Assembly: GCF_022829365.1 (NCBI RefSeq)
Contig: NZ_JAKSYJ010000236.1
Coordinates: 62,001-126,000 of the forward strand
Origin: Methylobacterium sp. J-077
Lineage (GTDB): Bacteria > Pseudomonadota > Alphaproteobacteria > Rhizobiales > Beijerinckiaceae
Reading direction: 5' to 3'
Length of the DNA: 64,000 bases
Part shown: positions 43,473-51,922 of the stretch, in pieces
Layout of the letters: every line of letters begins with the position of its first letter
How positions within the stretch are numbered: position 1 is the first letter of the stretch
Translations under genes and position numbers: made by a program
The notes under the pieces: model-generated
What the model was told of the DNA's origin: nothing
The model's input: the letters and a program-made list of their open reading frames with translations, nothing else
The model's database searches: none

Positions 43473-44555
43473 TCAGCGTGAGGCTGCCGGCTCGAACGGC
43501 CGCGACCGGTCCGCCCCGGCCTCGCGTCCAGGCCAGCGCCCGAACAGGCTGCCGTGCACGAACGGCGTGAACGGCCGCCGGCCCAGGCGTGTGCCGGCCC
43601 GACCACGCAGGCGATTCAGAGCCGCCAGGGCGCGCCGCGCCTGGCAGCCCCACCAGGGCTTGCTCGTCCGGATCGCGGGCTCGATCGCGGTCGCGAAGGC
43701 GAGGCAGTGCCGCATCGCCGCCGCGTTCCCGTTCTCGCAGGCGAGCCCGGCGAGCCAGCAGGCCTCCCGGGCGAAGCGCGTCCGCATGTCCGCGACCCAG
43801 CCAGCAAAGCTCGGCAGATGCGCGCCGGCCGTCCGCTGGAGGTGCTCGCAGGTCTCCAGCTGCTCGCGCAAATCGCTCAGCGGCCGGTCGATATAGGCCG
43901 ACGACATGTTGCCGCCGTGCCAGCGGTAATAGGCCTGCGGCGCCTCGATCGCCGCGATGTCGTACCGGGTGGCGATGCGCATCCACATCTCGACGTCGCA
44001 GGTATGGGGGAATTGCGCGTCGTAGCCGCCGACATCCTTCTGCACGCGGGTCCGCACGAGCGCGGTCGGCGAGGCGACACCGTTCTTCCTCCGGCAGAAA
44101 TCCTCGATGTATTGAGCGCCGGAGAAGGTCGCGTAGTCGAAGATCGTGGTGTCGCCGACCGCGAACTCGTCGTTGCGCTCGCCGAACACGACCGCGAGGC
44201 CGTAGGTCATCCCCACCTCGGGATGGCGCTCCATGACCGCGACCGCCCGGGCGAGCGCGCCCGGCGTCAGCGCGTCGTCGGCGGAGAGGACGAGGGTGTA
44301 ATCCGCGCTCGCCCAGTCCATCACGCCGCGGTTGATGCTGCCGACCAGCCCGAGATTGCGCGGGTTGCGCGTGTACTGGATGCGCGGATCGGCGGCCGCG
44401 AGGCGCTTCGCCACTGTCGGCGTGTCGTCCGGCGAATGGTCATCGACGATGAGGATGCGGATCGCGACATCCCGCTGGCCGGTGACCGTCGCGACGCAAT
44501 GGTCGAGATAATGTCCGTAGTTGTAGCAGGGAATGACGACGTCGACGCCGGGCAT
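43473..44555 (-). CDS. family 2 glycosyltransferase
   Basis: A 360-residue glycosyltransferase starting MPGVDVVIPCYNYGHYLDHC. Further GT-A motifs are VDDHSPDDT, the SADDAL metal site and CDVEMWMRIATRYD. ATG 44555 has GGGAGA about 9 nt upstream. It is the last gene of the minus-strand surface-sugar operon and converges with the preceding glycosyltransferase gene, 25 nt away. Sugar specificity cannot be told. Confidence 0.85.
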   Translation of the reverse strand: MPGVDVVIPCYNYGHYLDHCVATVTGQRDVAIRILIVDDHSPDDTPTVAKRLAAADPRIQYTRNPRNLGLVGSINRGVMDWASADYTLVLSADDALTPGALARAVAVMERHPEVGMTYGLAVVFGERNDEFAVGDTTIFDYATFSGAQYIEDFCRRKNGVASPTALVRTRVQKDVGGYDAQFPHTCDVEMWMRIATRYDIAAIEAPQAYYRWHGGNMSSAYIDRPLSDLREQLETCEHLQRTAGAHLPSFAGWVADMRTRFAREACWLAGLACENGNAAAMRHCLAFATAIEPAIRTSKPWWGCQARRALAALNRLRGRAGTRLGRRPFTPFVHGSLFGRWPGREAGADRSRPFEPAASR

Positions 44556-44610
44556 GGCGTGGTTCTCCCGATCCAGCGAGCATGCTTCCCGAAGCGGACG
44601 CCGCGGCGCC

Positions 44611-45462
44611 TCACTCCTCCCAGGCGTCGAAGGCACCGTCCAGCAAGGCGCGGAACACCAGCGCGTCGTCGAACTGCGTGACGAAGGTCCGCGCGACGGT
44701 GCCCCGGGGCCGGGTCTTCTCGGCCTGGGCGTAGACCGTGCCGTAGCCGGCCGCCGAGGCAGCGCGGCCCGAAAACGCCGTCCAGTTCCGCGCCTGTCCG
44801 AACGGGATCGCGAAGCTGTCGGGTGCGACCCCGAGCCGTGCCTGGATCAGCCGACGGGATTCCCCCAGCTCGGCCATCGCGGCGGTCTCGTCGAGACGGC
44901 CGAAATCCGGATGCGTCATCGAATGGCTGCCGAGATCGGCACCGGAGGCGACGAGCCGCTCGATATCGCGCCAGTTCAGGATCTGGTCGGTGCCGTCCCG
45001 CGTGGCCTCGTCGCACCAGAGCGGAACCACGAAGAACGACCACGGAATGCCCCGCTCCAACAGGACCGGGAAGGCCCGGGTCAGGACGGACTTGAACCCG
45101 TCGTCGAAGGTGATGGCGAGGTCGGTGCGAGCCCCGCCGCCCCGGGCGATCTCGGCGGCGGGGACGAACCGGTAGCCGAGACGCAGGGCCTGATCGATCT
45201 GCCGCGCGAAGCGGTTCGGATCGACATCGTTGATCCCGCATTCGGGCTGCCCGAACGAGTGGTAGCAGAGGATCCGTCCGCCGGTCCGCGCGTGACGCCG
45301 GCCGCCGACCGCGAGCGCCTTGCGCTCGCAGGCGATCCGCACGGCGTTCACGCGCTGGCGATTCACCCCGCAGGCGCGGGCGAGGCGCCGCAGGACTGTG
45401 ACGCCGGCAAAGCCGTGTCCGCGACCGAGGGAGAGGGACGAATCCATCGCGTTCGGCATCAT
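44611..45462 (-). CDS. polysaccharide deacetylase family protein
   Basis: A 283-residue NodB-type carbohydrate esterase. The metal Asp pair is in ITFDDGFKS, the His ligands in GSHSMTHPDF, and an FAIPFG segment follows. It removes N- or O-acetyl groups from sugars in the glycan or precursor. There is no signal peptide, so a cytoplasmic role is likely. Its ATG overlaps the stop of the upstream aminotransferase gene (ATGA). Confidence 0.83.
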   Translation of the reverse strand: MMPNAMDSSLSLGRGHGFAGVTVLRRLARACGVNRQRVNAVRIACERKALAVGGRRHARTGGRILCYHSFGQPECGINDVDPNRFARQIDQALRLGYRFVPAAEIARGGGARTDLAITFDDGFKSVLTRAFPVLLERGIPWSFFVVPLWCDEATRDGTDQILNWRDIERLVASGADLGSHSMTHPDFGRLDETAAMAELGESRRLIQARLGVAPDSFAIPFGQARNWTAFSGRAASAAGYGTVYAQAEKTRPRGTVARTFVTQFDDALVFRALLDGAFDAWEE

Positions 45463-46595
45463 CGCAGGGCGGCGCGCAGGCCGGCGACGACTTGGTCCTG
45501 CATGGCGTCGTCCATGGCCGCGTAGAGCGGCAGCAGGATTGCGTGGTCGCGCGCTCGCTCCGATTCCGGCAGGCCGAAGCGCCGGGGCGCCTCGGCGTAG
45601 GGCGGCTCCAGATGGGCGCACATGATGCCCCGGCGGGTGGCGAGCCCCATGTCGAGCATCGCCTGCATCACGGCGCCCTGATCGGTCGCCTCTGGCAGGC
45701 GGACGCAGAAGCTCTGCCAGTTGCTGCGCGAGCCGATCGGCTCCGGGGGCGGCGTCACCTCGGGCAAATCGGCGAGCCGCGCCCGGTAGCCGTCGGCCAG
45801 GGCGCGCCGCCGGGCGATCAGGCCGGGCAGCCGGGTCAGCTGCGCGCGGCCGATGGCGGCCTGCACGTCGGTCATCCGGTAATTGTAGCCGGCAACGGTG
45901 TATTCCTCGGCGACCACCCGGGCGCTGCCGTGGCGCGCCACGTCGGACACGCTCATCCCGTGCTGGCGCCACAGCCTGAATTTGCGGTCCCAATCGGGAT
46001 TGGCCGTGGTGATCATGCCGCCGTCGCCGGTGGTCAGGACCTTGCGCGGGTGGAACGAGAAGCAGGCGATGTCGCCGGCGGGGCCGCCGATCGGCCGCCA
46101 GACATCGCCCCGGAGCCACTCGGAGCCGATCGCGCAGGCCGCATCCTCGATCACCGGGATGCCGGAGCGGCGCCCGATCGCCACGATGGCTTCGAGATCG
46201 CAGGGCATGCCCATTTGGTGGACGCAGACGATCGCCTTCGTCCGCTCGGTGACCGCCGCGGCGGCGGCCTCCGGGGCCATGTTGAAGGTCGCCGGGTCGA
46301 TGTCGACGAAGACCGGCGTCGCCCCGCACTGGGCGATGGCGTTGGCAGTGGCGATGAAGCTGTGGCTCACCGTCACCACCTCGTCGCCGGGTCCGACCCC
46401 GGCGGCCAGCAGCGCGAGATGCAGTGCCGTGGTGCAGTTCGAGACCGCGCAGGCATGGGGGGCGCCGACGAGCGCGGCGAATTCCGCCTCGAAGGCCGCG
46501 ACCTGCGGCCCCTGGGTCAGCCAGCCGGAGCGGACCACGGCGGCGGCGGCCTCCGCCTCCGGCTCGCCGACATCGGGTTTGGCAATCGGGATCAT
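45459..46595 (-). CDS. DegT/DnrJ/EryC1/StrS sugar aminotransferase
   Basis: A 378-residue PLP enzyme that aminates a keto-sugar nucleotide. The PLP lysine lies in FSFHPRKVLTTGDGG, with SNCTTALHLALLAAG and VIEDAACAIGSEW as fold markers. Start ATG 46595 overlaps the stop of the upstream epimerase gene (ATGA), and its own stop overlaps the deacetylase start. It is the second such aminotransferase in the operon, so the locus may make two amino sugars or a diamino sugar. Confidence 0.88.
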   Translation of the reverse strand: MIPIAKPDVGEPEAEAAAAVVRSGWLTQGPQVAAFEAEFAALVGAPHACAVSNCTTALHLALLAAGVGPGDEVVTVSHSFIATANAIAQCGATPVFVDIDPATFNMAPEAAAAAVTERTKAIVCVHQMGMPCDLEAIVAIGRRSGIPVIEDAACAIGSEWLRGDVWRPIGGPAGDIACFSFHPRKVLTTGDGGMITTANPDWDRKFRLWRQHGMSVSDVARHGSARVVAEEYTVAGYNYRMTDVQAAIGRAQLTRLPGLIARRRALADGYRARLADLPEVTPPPEPIGSRSNWQSFCVRLPEATDQGAVMQAMLDMGLATRRGIMCAHLEPPYAEAPRRFGLPESERARDHAILLPLYAAMDDAMQDQVVAGLRAALR

Positions 46596-47623
46596 GCGAG
46601 CGCCCGCCTGAGGTGATCCGAGCCGGCCTCGTCGCTCCACCAGGCCACCAGGTCGGCGAGGCCCTCGGCCGCCCCGATCTCGGCCTCGAAGCCGATCAGC
46701 TCCCGGGCGAGGCTGGTGTCACACAGGCGCCGGGGCACCGGGTTCACGGCGCGCTCGGCCTCGTGGAGGAGCGGGGTGCCATCCCGGCCCATGATCCGTG
46801 TGAGATGGCCGGCGAGATCGACCAGGGAGGTCTCCACGCCGGTGCCGACATTGAGCACCACGTCGGTTGCAGGCGCCGTGGCCGACAGGACGTTGGCCCG
46901 GGCGATGTCGCGGACATGGACGAGGTCCATGGTCTGCAGGCCGTCGCCGAACACGATCGGGGACTGGCCCTCGGCTAGGCGCTGCATCCAACGCACCATC
47001 ACCTCGGTATAGCGGCCGGTCAGATCCATGCGCGGCCCGTAGGCGTTGAAGTAGCGCAGAGCGACGTAGTCCAAGCCGTACATGTCGTTGAACGAGCGCA
47101 GCAGGCCCTCGCCGAAGGATTTCGCCGCCCCGTAGAGGGTGCGGTTGTCGTAGGGGTGATTCTTCTCCGTGGTCGGGAAGCTCTCGGCCATGCCGTAGAC
47201 CGAGGCCGAGGAGGCCATCACCACCTTGGCGACGCCGGCCTCGACGCAGCGCTCCAGCAGGTCGAAGGTCGCGGTCGCCATCACCTCGAAGGCCTGGCGC
47301 GGCTCGGCGGCGCATTGCGTGATCCGCAGGGCCGCCTGGTGGAATACCACGTCGGTGCCCTTGACTAGGCTGTCCATCAGGGCCCGGTCGCGGATGTCGC
47401 CTTGCACCAGCCGGACACGGCCCGAGCCGAGGGCGTGCTTCAGGTTCTCGGGGCGCCCGCGGACCATGTTGTCGACCGCCACGATCTCGTCGCAGCCGGC
47501 CTCGACCAAGAGGTCGATGATGTGGGAGCCGATGAATCCGGAGCCGCCGGTGACGAGGATCCGGGTCCCGCGCAGGTCGCCGCCGAAGCGGCTTCCCTTG
47601 CTGACATCACGCAGCTTTTGCAT
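46592..47623 (-). CDS. NAD-dependent sugar-nucleotide epimerase/dehydratase
   Basis: A 343-residue extended short-chain dehydrogenase. The NAD motif is TGGSGFIGSHIIDLL, and the catalytic tetrad includes Ser in ASSASVYG and Tyr-X3-Lys in LYGAAKSFGE. It is similar to UDP-glucose 4-epimerases and related 4,6-dehydratases; which reaction cannot be settled. It overlaps the upstream aminotransferase gene by 17 nt; ATG 47623 has GAGG about 6 nt upstream. Confidence 0.85.
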   Translation of the reverse strand: MQKLRDVSKGSRFGGDLRGTRILVTGGSGFIGSHIIDLLVEAGCDEIVAVDNMVRGRPENLKHALGSGRVRLVQGDIRDRALMDSLVKGTDVVFHQAALRITQCAAEPRQAFEVMATATFDLLERCVEAGVAKVVMASSASVYGMAESFPTTEKNHPYDNRTLYGAAKSFGEGLLRSFNDMYGLDYVALRYFNAYGPRMDLTGRYTEVMVRWMQRLAEGQSPIVFGDGLQTMDLVHVRDIARANVLSATAPATDVVLNVGTGVETSLVDLAGHLTRIMGRDGTPLLHEAERAVNPVPRRLCDTSLARELIGFEAEIGAAEGLADLVAWWSDEAGSDHLRRALA

Positions 47624-48722
47624 CGGCAACCTCGCAGTAGCTGGAGACGGCCCGGCAGACGCTGTCGATCTGGCTGGTCGTCAGTTCCGGGAACATCGGC
47701 AGGGACAGGGTCCGGGCGGCCAGGCGCTCGGTGACCGGCAGGCGGCCGGTTCCGTCGTCGAGATGGCGGTAGGCGGGTTGCCGATGGACCGGGACGGGGT
47801 AGTGGATGCCGGTCGCGACACCGGCCTCGGTCAGGTGCTGGCGCAGGCCCTCGCGGTCGGGGGTGCTGACCGCGTAGACGTGGAAGGCGTGGTCGCGTCC
47901 GGCCGGGCCGGGCAGGTCGAGGCCGAGGCCCGCGAGCCGCGCGCCGTACTCGGCCGCCACCGCCTGCCGGGCCCGGGTCCAGCCTTCCAGGTAGGGGAGC
48001 TTGGTGCCGAGGACCGCGCCCTGGACCCCATCCATGCGCAGGTTGAAGCCGTGCCGGACGTGGTTGTACTTGCCCTGCTGGCCCCAGTCCCGCAGGCACC
48101 GCGCCGCCTCGGCGACGTCGTCCCGGTCGGTGACGATGGCACCGCCCTCGCCGTAGGCGCCGAGATTCTTGCCGGGGTAGAAGCTGAAGCAGCCGATATC
48201 CCCGATCGTGCCGGCCTTCCGGCCGCCGCGCTCGGCCAGATGCGCCTGGGCGGCGTCCTCCACCAGGGCGAGGCCATGGCGCCGGGCGATGGCGCCGAGC
48301 GCGTCGAGATCCGCCATCCGCCCGTGCAGGTGCACCGGCAGGATCGCCTTGGTGCGGGGCGTGATCGCCGCCTCGACCAGGGCCGGATCCATGGTCCAGT
48401 TCACCGGGTCGATGTCGACGAGCACGGGCGTCGCGCCGGCGTAGAGCACCGCCGCGACGGTGGCCACGAAGGTCGCCGAGACCGTGATCACCTCGTCGCC
48501 CAGGCCGATATCGAGCGCCAGCAGCGCCAGATGGAGCGCCGCGGTGCCGCTGCTGACGGCCACCGCGTGCTTGGCGCCGCAGGCCTCGGCGAAAGCCGCC
48601 TCGAAGGCCGTGACCGCCGGTCCGAGGACGAAGTCGCCGCTGCGCAGGACATTGAGGACCGCGGTCTCGACGTCGCCGCCGATGGCTGCGTACTGCGCCT
48701 TGAGGTCGAGAAACGGGATCAC
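47607..48722 (-). CDS. DegT family sugar aminotransferase, WbpE-like
   Basis: A 371-residue PLP aminotransferase starting at GTG 48722 (IPFLDLKAQYAAIGGD). The PLP lysine is in FSFYPGKNLGAYGEGG; SSGTAALHLALLALD and DAAQAHLAE are further markers. Next to a Gfo/Idh oxidoreductase and a hexapeptide acetyltransferase it fits WbpE, which aminates the 3-keto group of UDP-GlcNAcA. The GTG overlaps the upstream stop (GTGA). Confidence 0.87.
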   Translation of the reverse strand: MIPFLDLKAQYAAIGGDVETAVLNVLRSGDFVLGPAVTAFEAAFAEACGAKHAVAVSSGTAALHLALLALDIGLGDEVITVSATFVATVAAVLYAGATPVLVDIDPVNWTMDPALVEAAITPRTKAILPVHLHGRMADLDALGAIARRHGLALVEDAAQAHLAERGGRKAGTIGDIGCFSFYPGKNLGAYGEGGAIVTDRDDVAEAARCLRDWGQQGKYNHVRHGFNLRMDGVQGAVLGTKLPYLEGWTRARQAVAAEYGARLAGLGLDLPGPAGRDHAFHVYAVSTPDREGLRQHLTEAGVATGIHYPVPVHRQPAYRHLDDGTGRLPVTERLAARTLSLPMFPELTTSQIDSVCRAVSSYCEVADAKAA

Positions 48723-49747
48723 GAGGCCCTCGCAAGTGGCATGAGGTCGATCGGGTGGCCGTTCTGGCGCAGGGAGCGCATCGCGGCCTCGAGCATCTCG
48801 ACCACGCGCAAGCCGCTGTGGCCGTCGGTCTTCGGCGCCTTGCCGGTGGCGATGCAGTCGACGAAGTGCTCGATCTCGACGACCAGCGCCTCGCGGAAGG
48901 AGAGGTGCGGCGACCACATGTCCCCGGTCCGGTACGACACCATCAGCTCGGTGATGTCCCCGGAGCCGTCGCCGACGGTGACGCCGCGATCATAGACCTT
49001 GACCTTCTCGATCGGGTCCAAGTCGTTGTACACGATCATCTTCTTGCTACCGCCGATCAGCGTCTGCCGGACCTTCACGGGCGCCAGCCAGTTGACGTTG
49101 ATCTGCGCGACGACGCCGCGCGGGTAGAAGATCGTCATGTGAGCCATGTTCTCGGGGCGGCCGCTGAAATGGCCGGTGCCGCTCGCCGAGATCGCCACCG
49201 GGGCGAGGTCCAGCACGTGATCGAGGATCGCGAGATCATGGACCGCGAGATCCCAGATCACGTTCACGTCGCGCTGGAACAGGCCGAGATTCACCCGGGT
49301 CGAGTCGTAGTAAAAGACCTCGCCGAGCGCGCCGCCCTGGATCAGTTCGTTGATCTTCTCGACCGCGCCCGTGTAGACGAAGGTATGATCGACCATCAGG
49401 GTCAGGTTGCGCTTGGCCGCCTCCGCGATCAGCAGCCGGGCCTCGGTGGCCGAGGACGTGATCGGCTTCTCGATGAAGACGTGCTTGCCGGCCCGAAGCG
49501 CGTTGATGGCGATCTCGAAATGCGAGCTCACCGGGGTCGCGACCATGACGGCGTCGATCTTCGGATCGGCGATGAGGTCGCGCCAATCCTGGTGAAGCTC
49601 CGCGGCGGGGTAGCGCTTGCCCGCCCGGGCCAGCGCCGCGGGCGACTGGTCGGCGATGGCCGCGAGCCAGCACTGCTCGGTCTCCGACGTGCAGCGGGCC
49701 AGATTGGGCCCCCAATAGCCGTAGCCGACGATTCCGATGGCGATCAT
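48719..49747 (-). CDS. Gfo/Idh/MocA oxidoreductase, WbpB-like
   Basis: A 342-residue NAD(P)-dependent sugar oxidoreductase. The Rossmann motif is GIVGYGYWGPNLAR, the catalytic EKPI follows at about 96, and the C-terminal sheet includes HLSFREALVVEIEHFVDCI. In the WbpB/WbpE/WbpD pathway the enzyme oxidises C3 of UDP-GlcNAc-uronate before transamination, which matches its neighbours. It starts 14 nt after the acetyltransferase gene. Confidence 0.87.
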   Translation of the reverse strand: MIAIGIVGYGYWGPNLARCTSETEQCWLAAIADQSPAALARAGKRYPAAELHQDWRDLIADPKIDAVMVATPVSSHFEIAINALRAGKHVFIEKPITSSATEARLLIAEAAKRNLTLMVDHTFVYTGAVEKINELIQGGALGEVFYYDSTRVNLGLFQRDVNVIWDLAVHDLAILDHVLDLAPVAISASGTGHFSGRPENMAHMTIFYPRGVVAQINVNWLAPVKVRQTLIGGSKKMIVYNDLDPIEKVKVYDRGVTVGDGSGDITELMVSYRTGDMWSPHLSFREALVVEIEHFVDCIATGKAPKTDGHSGLRVVEMLEAAMRSLRQNGHPIDLMPLARAS

Positions 49748-49761
49748 GTGCGTGGTTCCCC

Positions 49762-50283
49762 TCAAGCGATCTGCAGAGGCTTGGCCGCGGACGGCCGGCG
49801 GGATCGCGCGCGCTTCTGGCGCGTATCGCCGATGACCCGGGCGGGGCATCCGGCCACGATGGCGTAGGGCGGGACGTCGCGGGTCACGACCGCGCCGGCG
49901 CCGACCAGGGCGCCTTCCCCGATGGTGAGGCCGGCCACGATGGTGGCGTTGGAGCCGATCGAGGCGCGGTCGCCGACGAAGGTCTCGACGAGCTCCCAGT
50001 CGCCGTCGCGCTTCAGGCTGCCGTCTTCGTTCGTCGCCTCGGGGTAGCGCTCGTTGGTGAAGACCACGCCGTGCCCGACGAAGACTTCCGCGCCGATCGA
50101 CACGCCTTCGCAGATGAAGGTGTGCGAGGAAATCTTGCAGCGGGGGCCGATGGTGCTGTTGCGCTGGATCTCGACGAACGGGCCGATGCGCGATCCGGTC
50201 TTTATTTCACACCCGTAAATATTGACGAGATCCGGGTAAAATATACCCACATCTTGCTCAATATCCGCATCTGTAATCGGCAT
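49762..50283 (-). CDS. left-handed beta-helix acetyltransferase, WbpD-like
   Basis: A 173-residue hexapeptide-repeat acyltransferase: VNIYGCEIKTGSRIGPFVEI and TFICEGVSIGAEVFVGHGVV are coils of the beta-helix, followed by the FTNERYPEA loop and the AIVAGCPARVIG end. It resembles WbpD, which N-acetylates the 3-amino group of UDP-GlcNAc3NA. First gene of the seven-gene minus-strand operon. Its first about 30 codons are much more AT-rich than the rest of the gene. Confidence 0.85.
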   Translation of the reverse strand: MPITDADIEQDVGIFYPDLVNIYGCEIKTGSRIGPFVEIQRNSTIGPRCKISSHTFICEGVSIGAEVFVGHGVVFTNERYPEATNEDGSLKRDGDWELVETFVGDRASIGSNATIVAGLTIGEGALVGAGAVVTRDVPPYAIVAGCPARVIGDTRQKRARSRRPSAAKPLQIA

Positions 50284-50547
50284 CCCCGCAGTTCCTTCCG
50301 CCGAACTTCTGTGCGGCAAAACTGCGCGGAGCCGTAGACGAACGGTACCCAGGCTTTCGATACCAGGACTCCCCCGAAAGGCGAACCGCCCTCGCCCGGG
50401 ACGCTCCGACCCCCGGGGGGCTACCTCGAAAGGCGCATCAAGGGGCGCCGGAGCGCGCCGCCGGCCTCCTTTTGGACGAGTCCCGGCGAGCTGGGCCGCC
50501 GCGCATCATGCGGGATGACCTGCGCCCGAGCATGAAGGGACGACGCG

Positions 50548-51882
50548 TTGAAGACCTGGTCCCGTCCGGCACGTTCCGATTTCTTCGCGGGTAAAACCGA
50601 CCGGAACGGCGCTTCGCTGCGAAGAGCCTTCGCGGGGAGCGCGGCGATGCTGTTTGCCTTCGCAAATCCGGCTTTCGCCGAATACCGGATCTCGCCGGGC
50701 GACACCCTCGAGGTGACGGCGCTCAGCATTCCCGGATTCAAGCAAGAGGCGATGGTCGGGGTCGACGGCACCGTCATGGTGCCGCTGCTCGGCGACGTGC
50801 CGGCCGCCGGGCAGACCGTGTCGGAGCTGCGCAAGACCCTGCAGAAGGCGCTGCCGGCCAAGGCGGTGCGGCAGCGCAGCGCCGAGGGCAAGGAATCGAT
50901 CGCCGTGATCGAGCCCGACGAGATCGGGGTGCGGATCGCGAAATATCAGCCGGTCTACCTGAGCGGCGACGTGACCAAGCAGGGCGAGCACCCGTTCCAC
51001 CCGGGCATGACCGTCCGGCAGGCGGTGGCTTTGGCCGGCGGCTACAACCTCCTGCGCTTCCGGATGGAGAACCCGGTGGTCGAGAGCGCCAACCTGCGCG
51101 CCGAGTACGATGCGGTCTGGGCGAGCATCGCCCGGGAGAGCGCCAATGTCTGGCGGCTCAAGGCGGTCGTCGCGGCGGCCCGCGCCGACAAGGGGGCGCC
51201 GGCCGGCACGGAGGCGCCCCCGAACGTGCCGCCATCCCGGGCCACGGTCGCGCAGAAGCTCGCCGAGCAGCAGCTGCGCGTGCAGATGGCCGACATCGGC
51301 AAGGAGAAGGATCATCTGCAGCGCGCCCTCGTCCGCGCCCAGGGCCAGCTGGTCAGCCTGACCGAGCAGCAGGCCAAGGAGAAGGAAGGCGTCACCGCCG
51401 ATGCCGACGAGTACGACGCGGTGCGCGCCTTGTTCCAGCGCGGCGCCGTGGTCACGACGCGCCTGACCGACGCCCGCCGGGCGGTGCTGCTGTCCTCGAC
51501 CCGGGCGCTCCAGACCACCGTCCAGGTGGCGCAGCTGGAGCGGGACAAGGGCGAGCTGACCCGAAAGCTCGAACGGGTCGACGACCAGCAGGCGCTCGAC
51601 GCCATGGAGAAGCTGCAGGTCTCGGAAGACAACCTGACCGCGCTCCGCTCGCGCCTGAACAGCATCAACGACAAGCTGGTCTATACCGGCGCCCTGCGGA
51701 CCCAGCTCCTGTCCGGCAACCGCGTGCGGGCGTCGATCGCCGTCTTCCGATCCAACAAGTCCGCCCCGAGCACGATCGACGCGGCCGAGGATGCCGAGCT
51801 TCAGCCGGGCGACGTCGTGGAGGTCGTGCTCAAGCCGGACCCCGCCCTGCGGGGGATCGGCGACGGCACCGGCCAGAACTGA
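50548..51882 (+). CDS. polysaccharide export protein (Wza/ExoF type)
   Basis: A 444-residue exported protein. It has a signal sequence (about 20-44, ending PAFAEYR), a poly-export domain starting at YRISPGDTLEV, an SLBB-like segment (VYLSGDVTKQGEHPFHPG), a long coiled coil (about 240-390) and a closing LQPGDVVEVVLK strand. This is the ExoF layout in rhizobial exopolysaccharide export. Start TTG 50548 has AAGGGA upstream; no in-frame ATG precedes the signal sequence. Upstream 264 nt are shared with the divergent wbpD-like gene. Confidence 0.83.
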   Translation: MKTWSRPARSDFFAGKTDRNGASLRRAFAGSAAMLFAFANPAFAEYRISPGDTLEVTALSIPGFKQEAMVGVDGTVMVPLLGDVPAAGQTVSELRKTLQKALPAKAVRQRSAEGKESIAVIEPDEIGVRIAKYQPVYLSGDVTKQGEHPFHPGMTVRQAVALAGGYNLLRFRMENPVVESANLRAEYDAVWASIARESANVWRLKAVVAAARADKGAPAGTEAPPNVPPSRATVAQKLAEQQLRVQMADIGKEKDHLQRALVRAQGQLVSLTEQQAKEKEGVTADADEYDAVRALFQRGAVVTTRLTDARRAVLLSSTRALQTTVQVAQLERDKGELTRKLERVDDQQALDAMEKLQVSEDNLTALRSRLNSINDKLVYTGALRTQLLSGNRVRASIAVFRSNKSAPSTIDAAEDAELQPGDVVEVVLKPDPALRGIGDGTGQN

Positions 51883-51922
51883 CGTCGCCAGAATCGTGCT
51901 TCCGCCGCGTGAGGGAAGAGCC

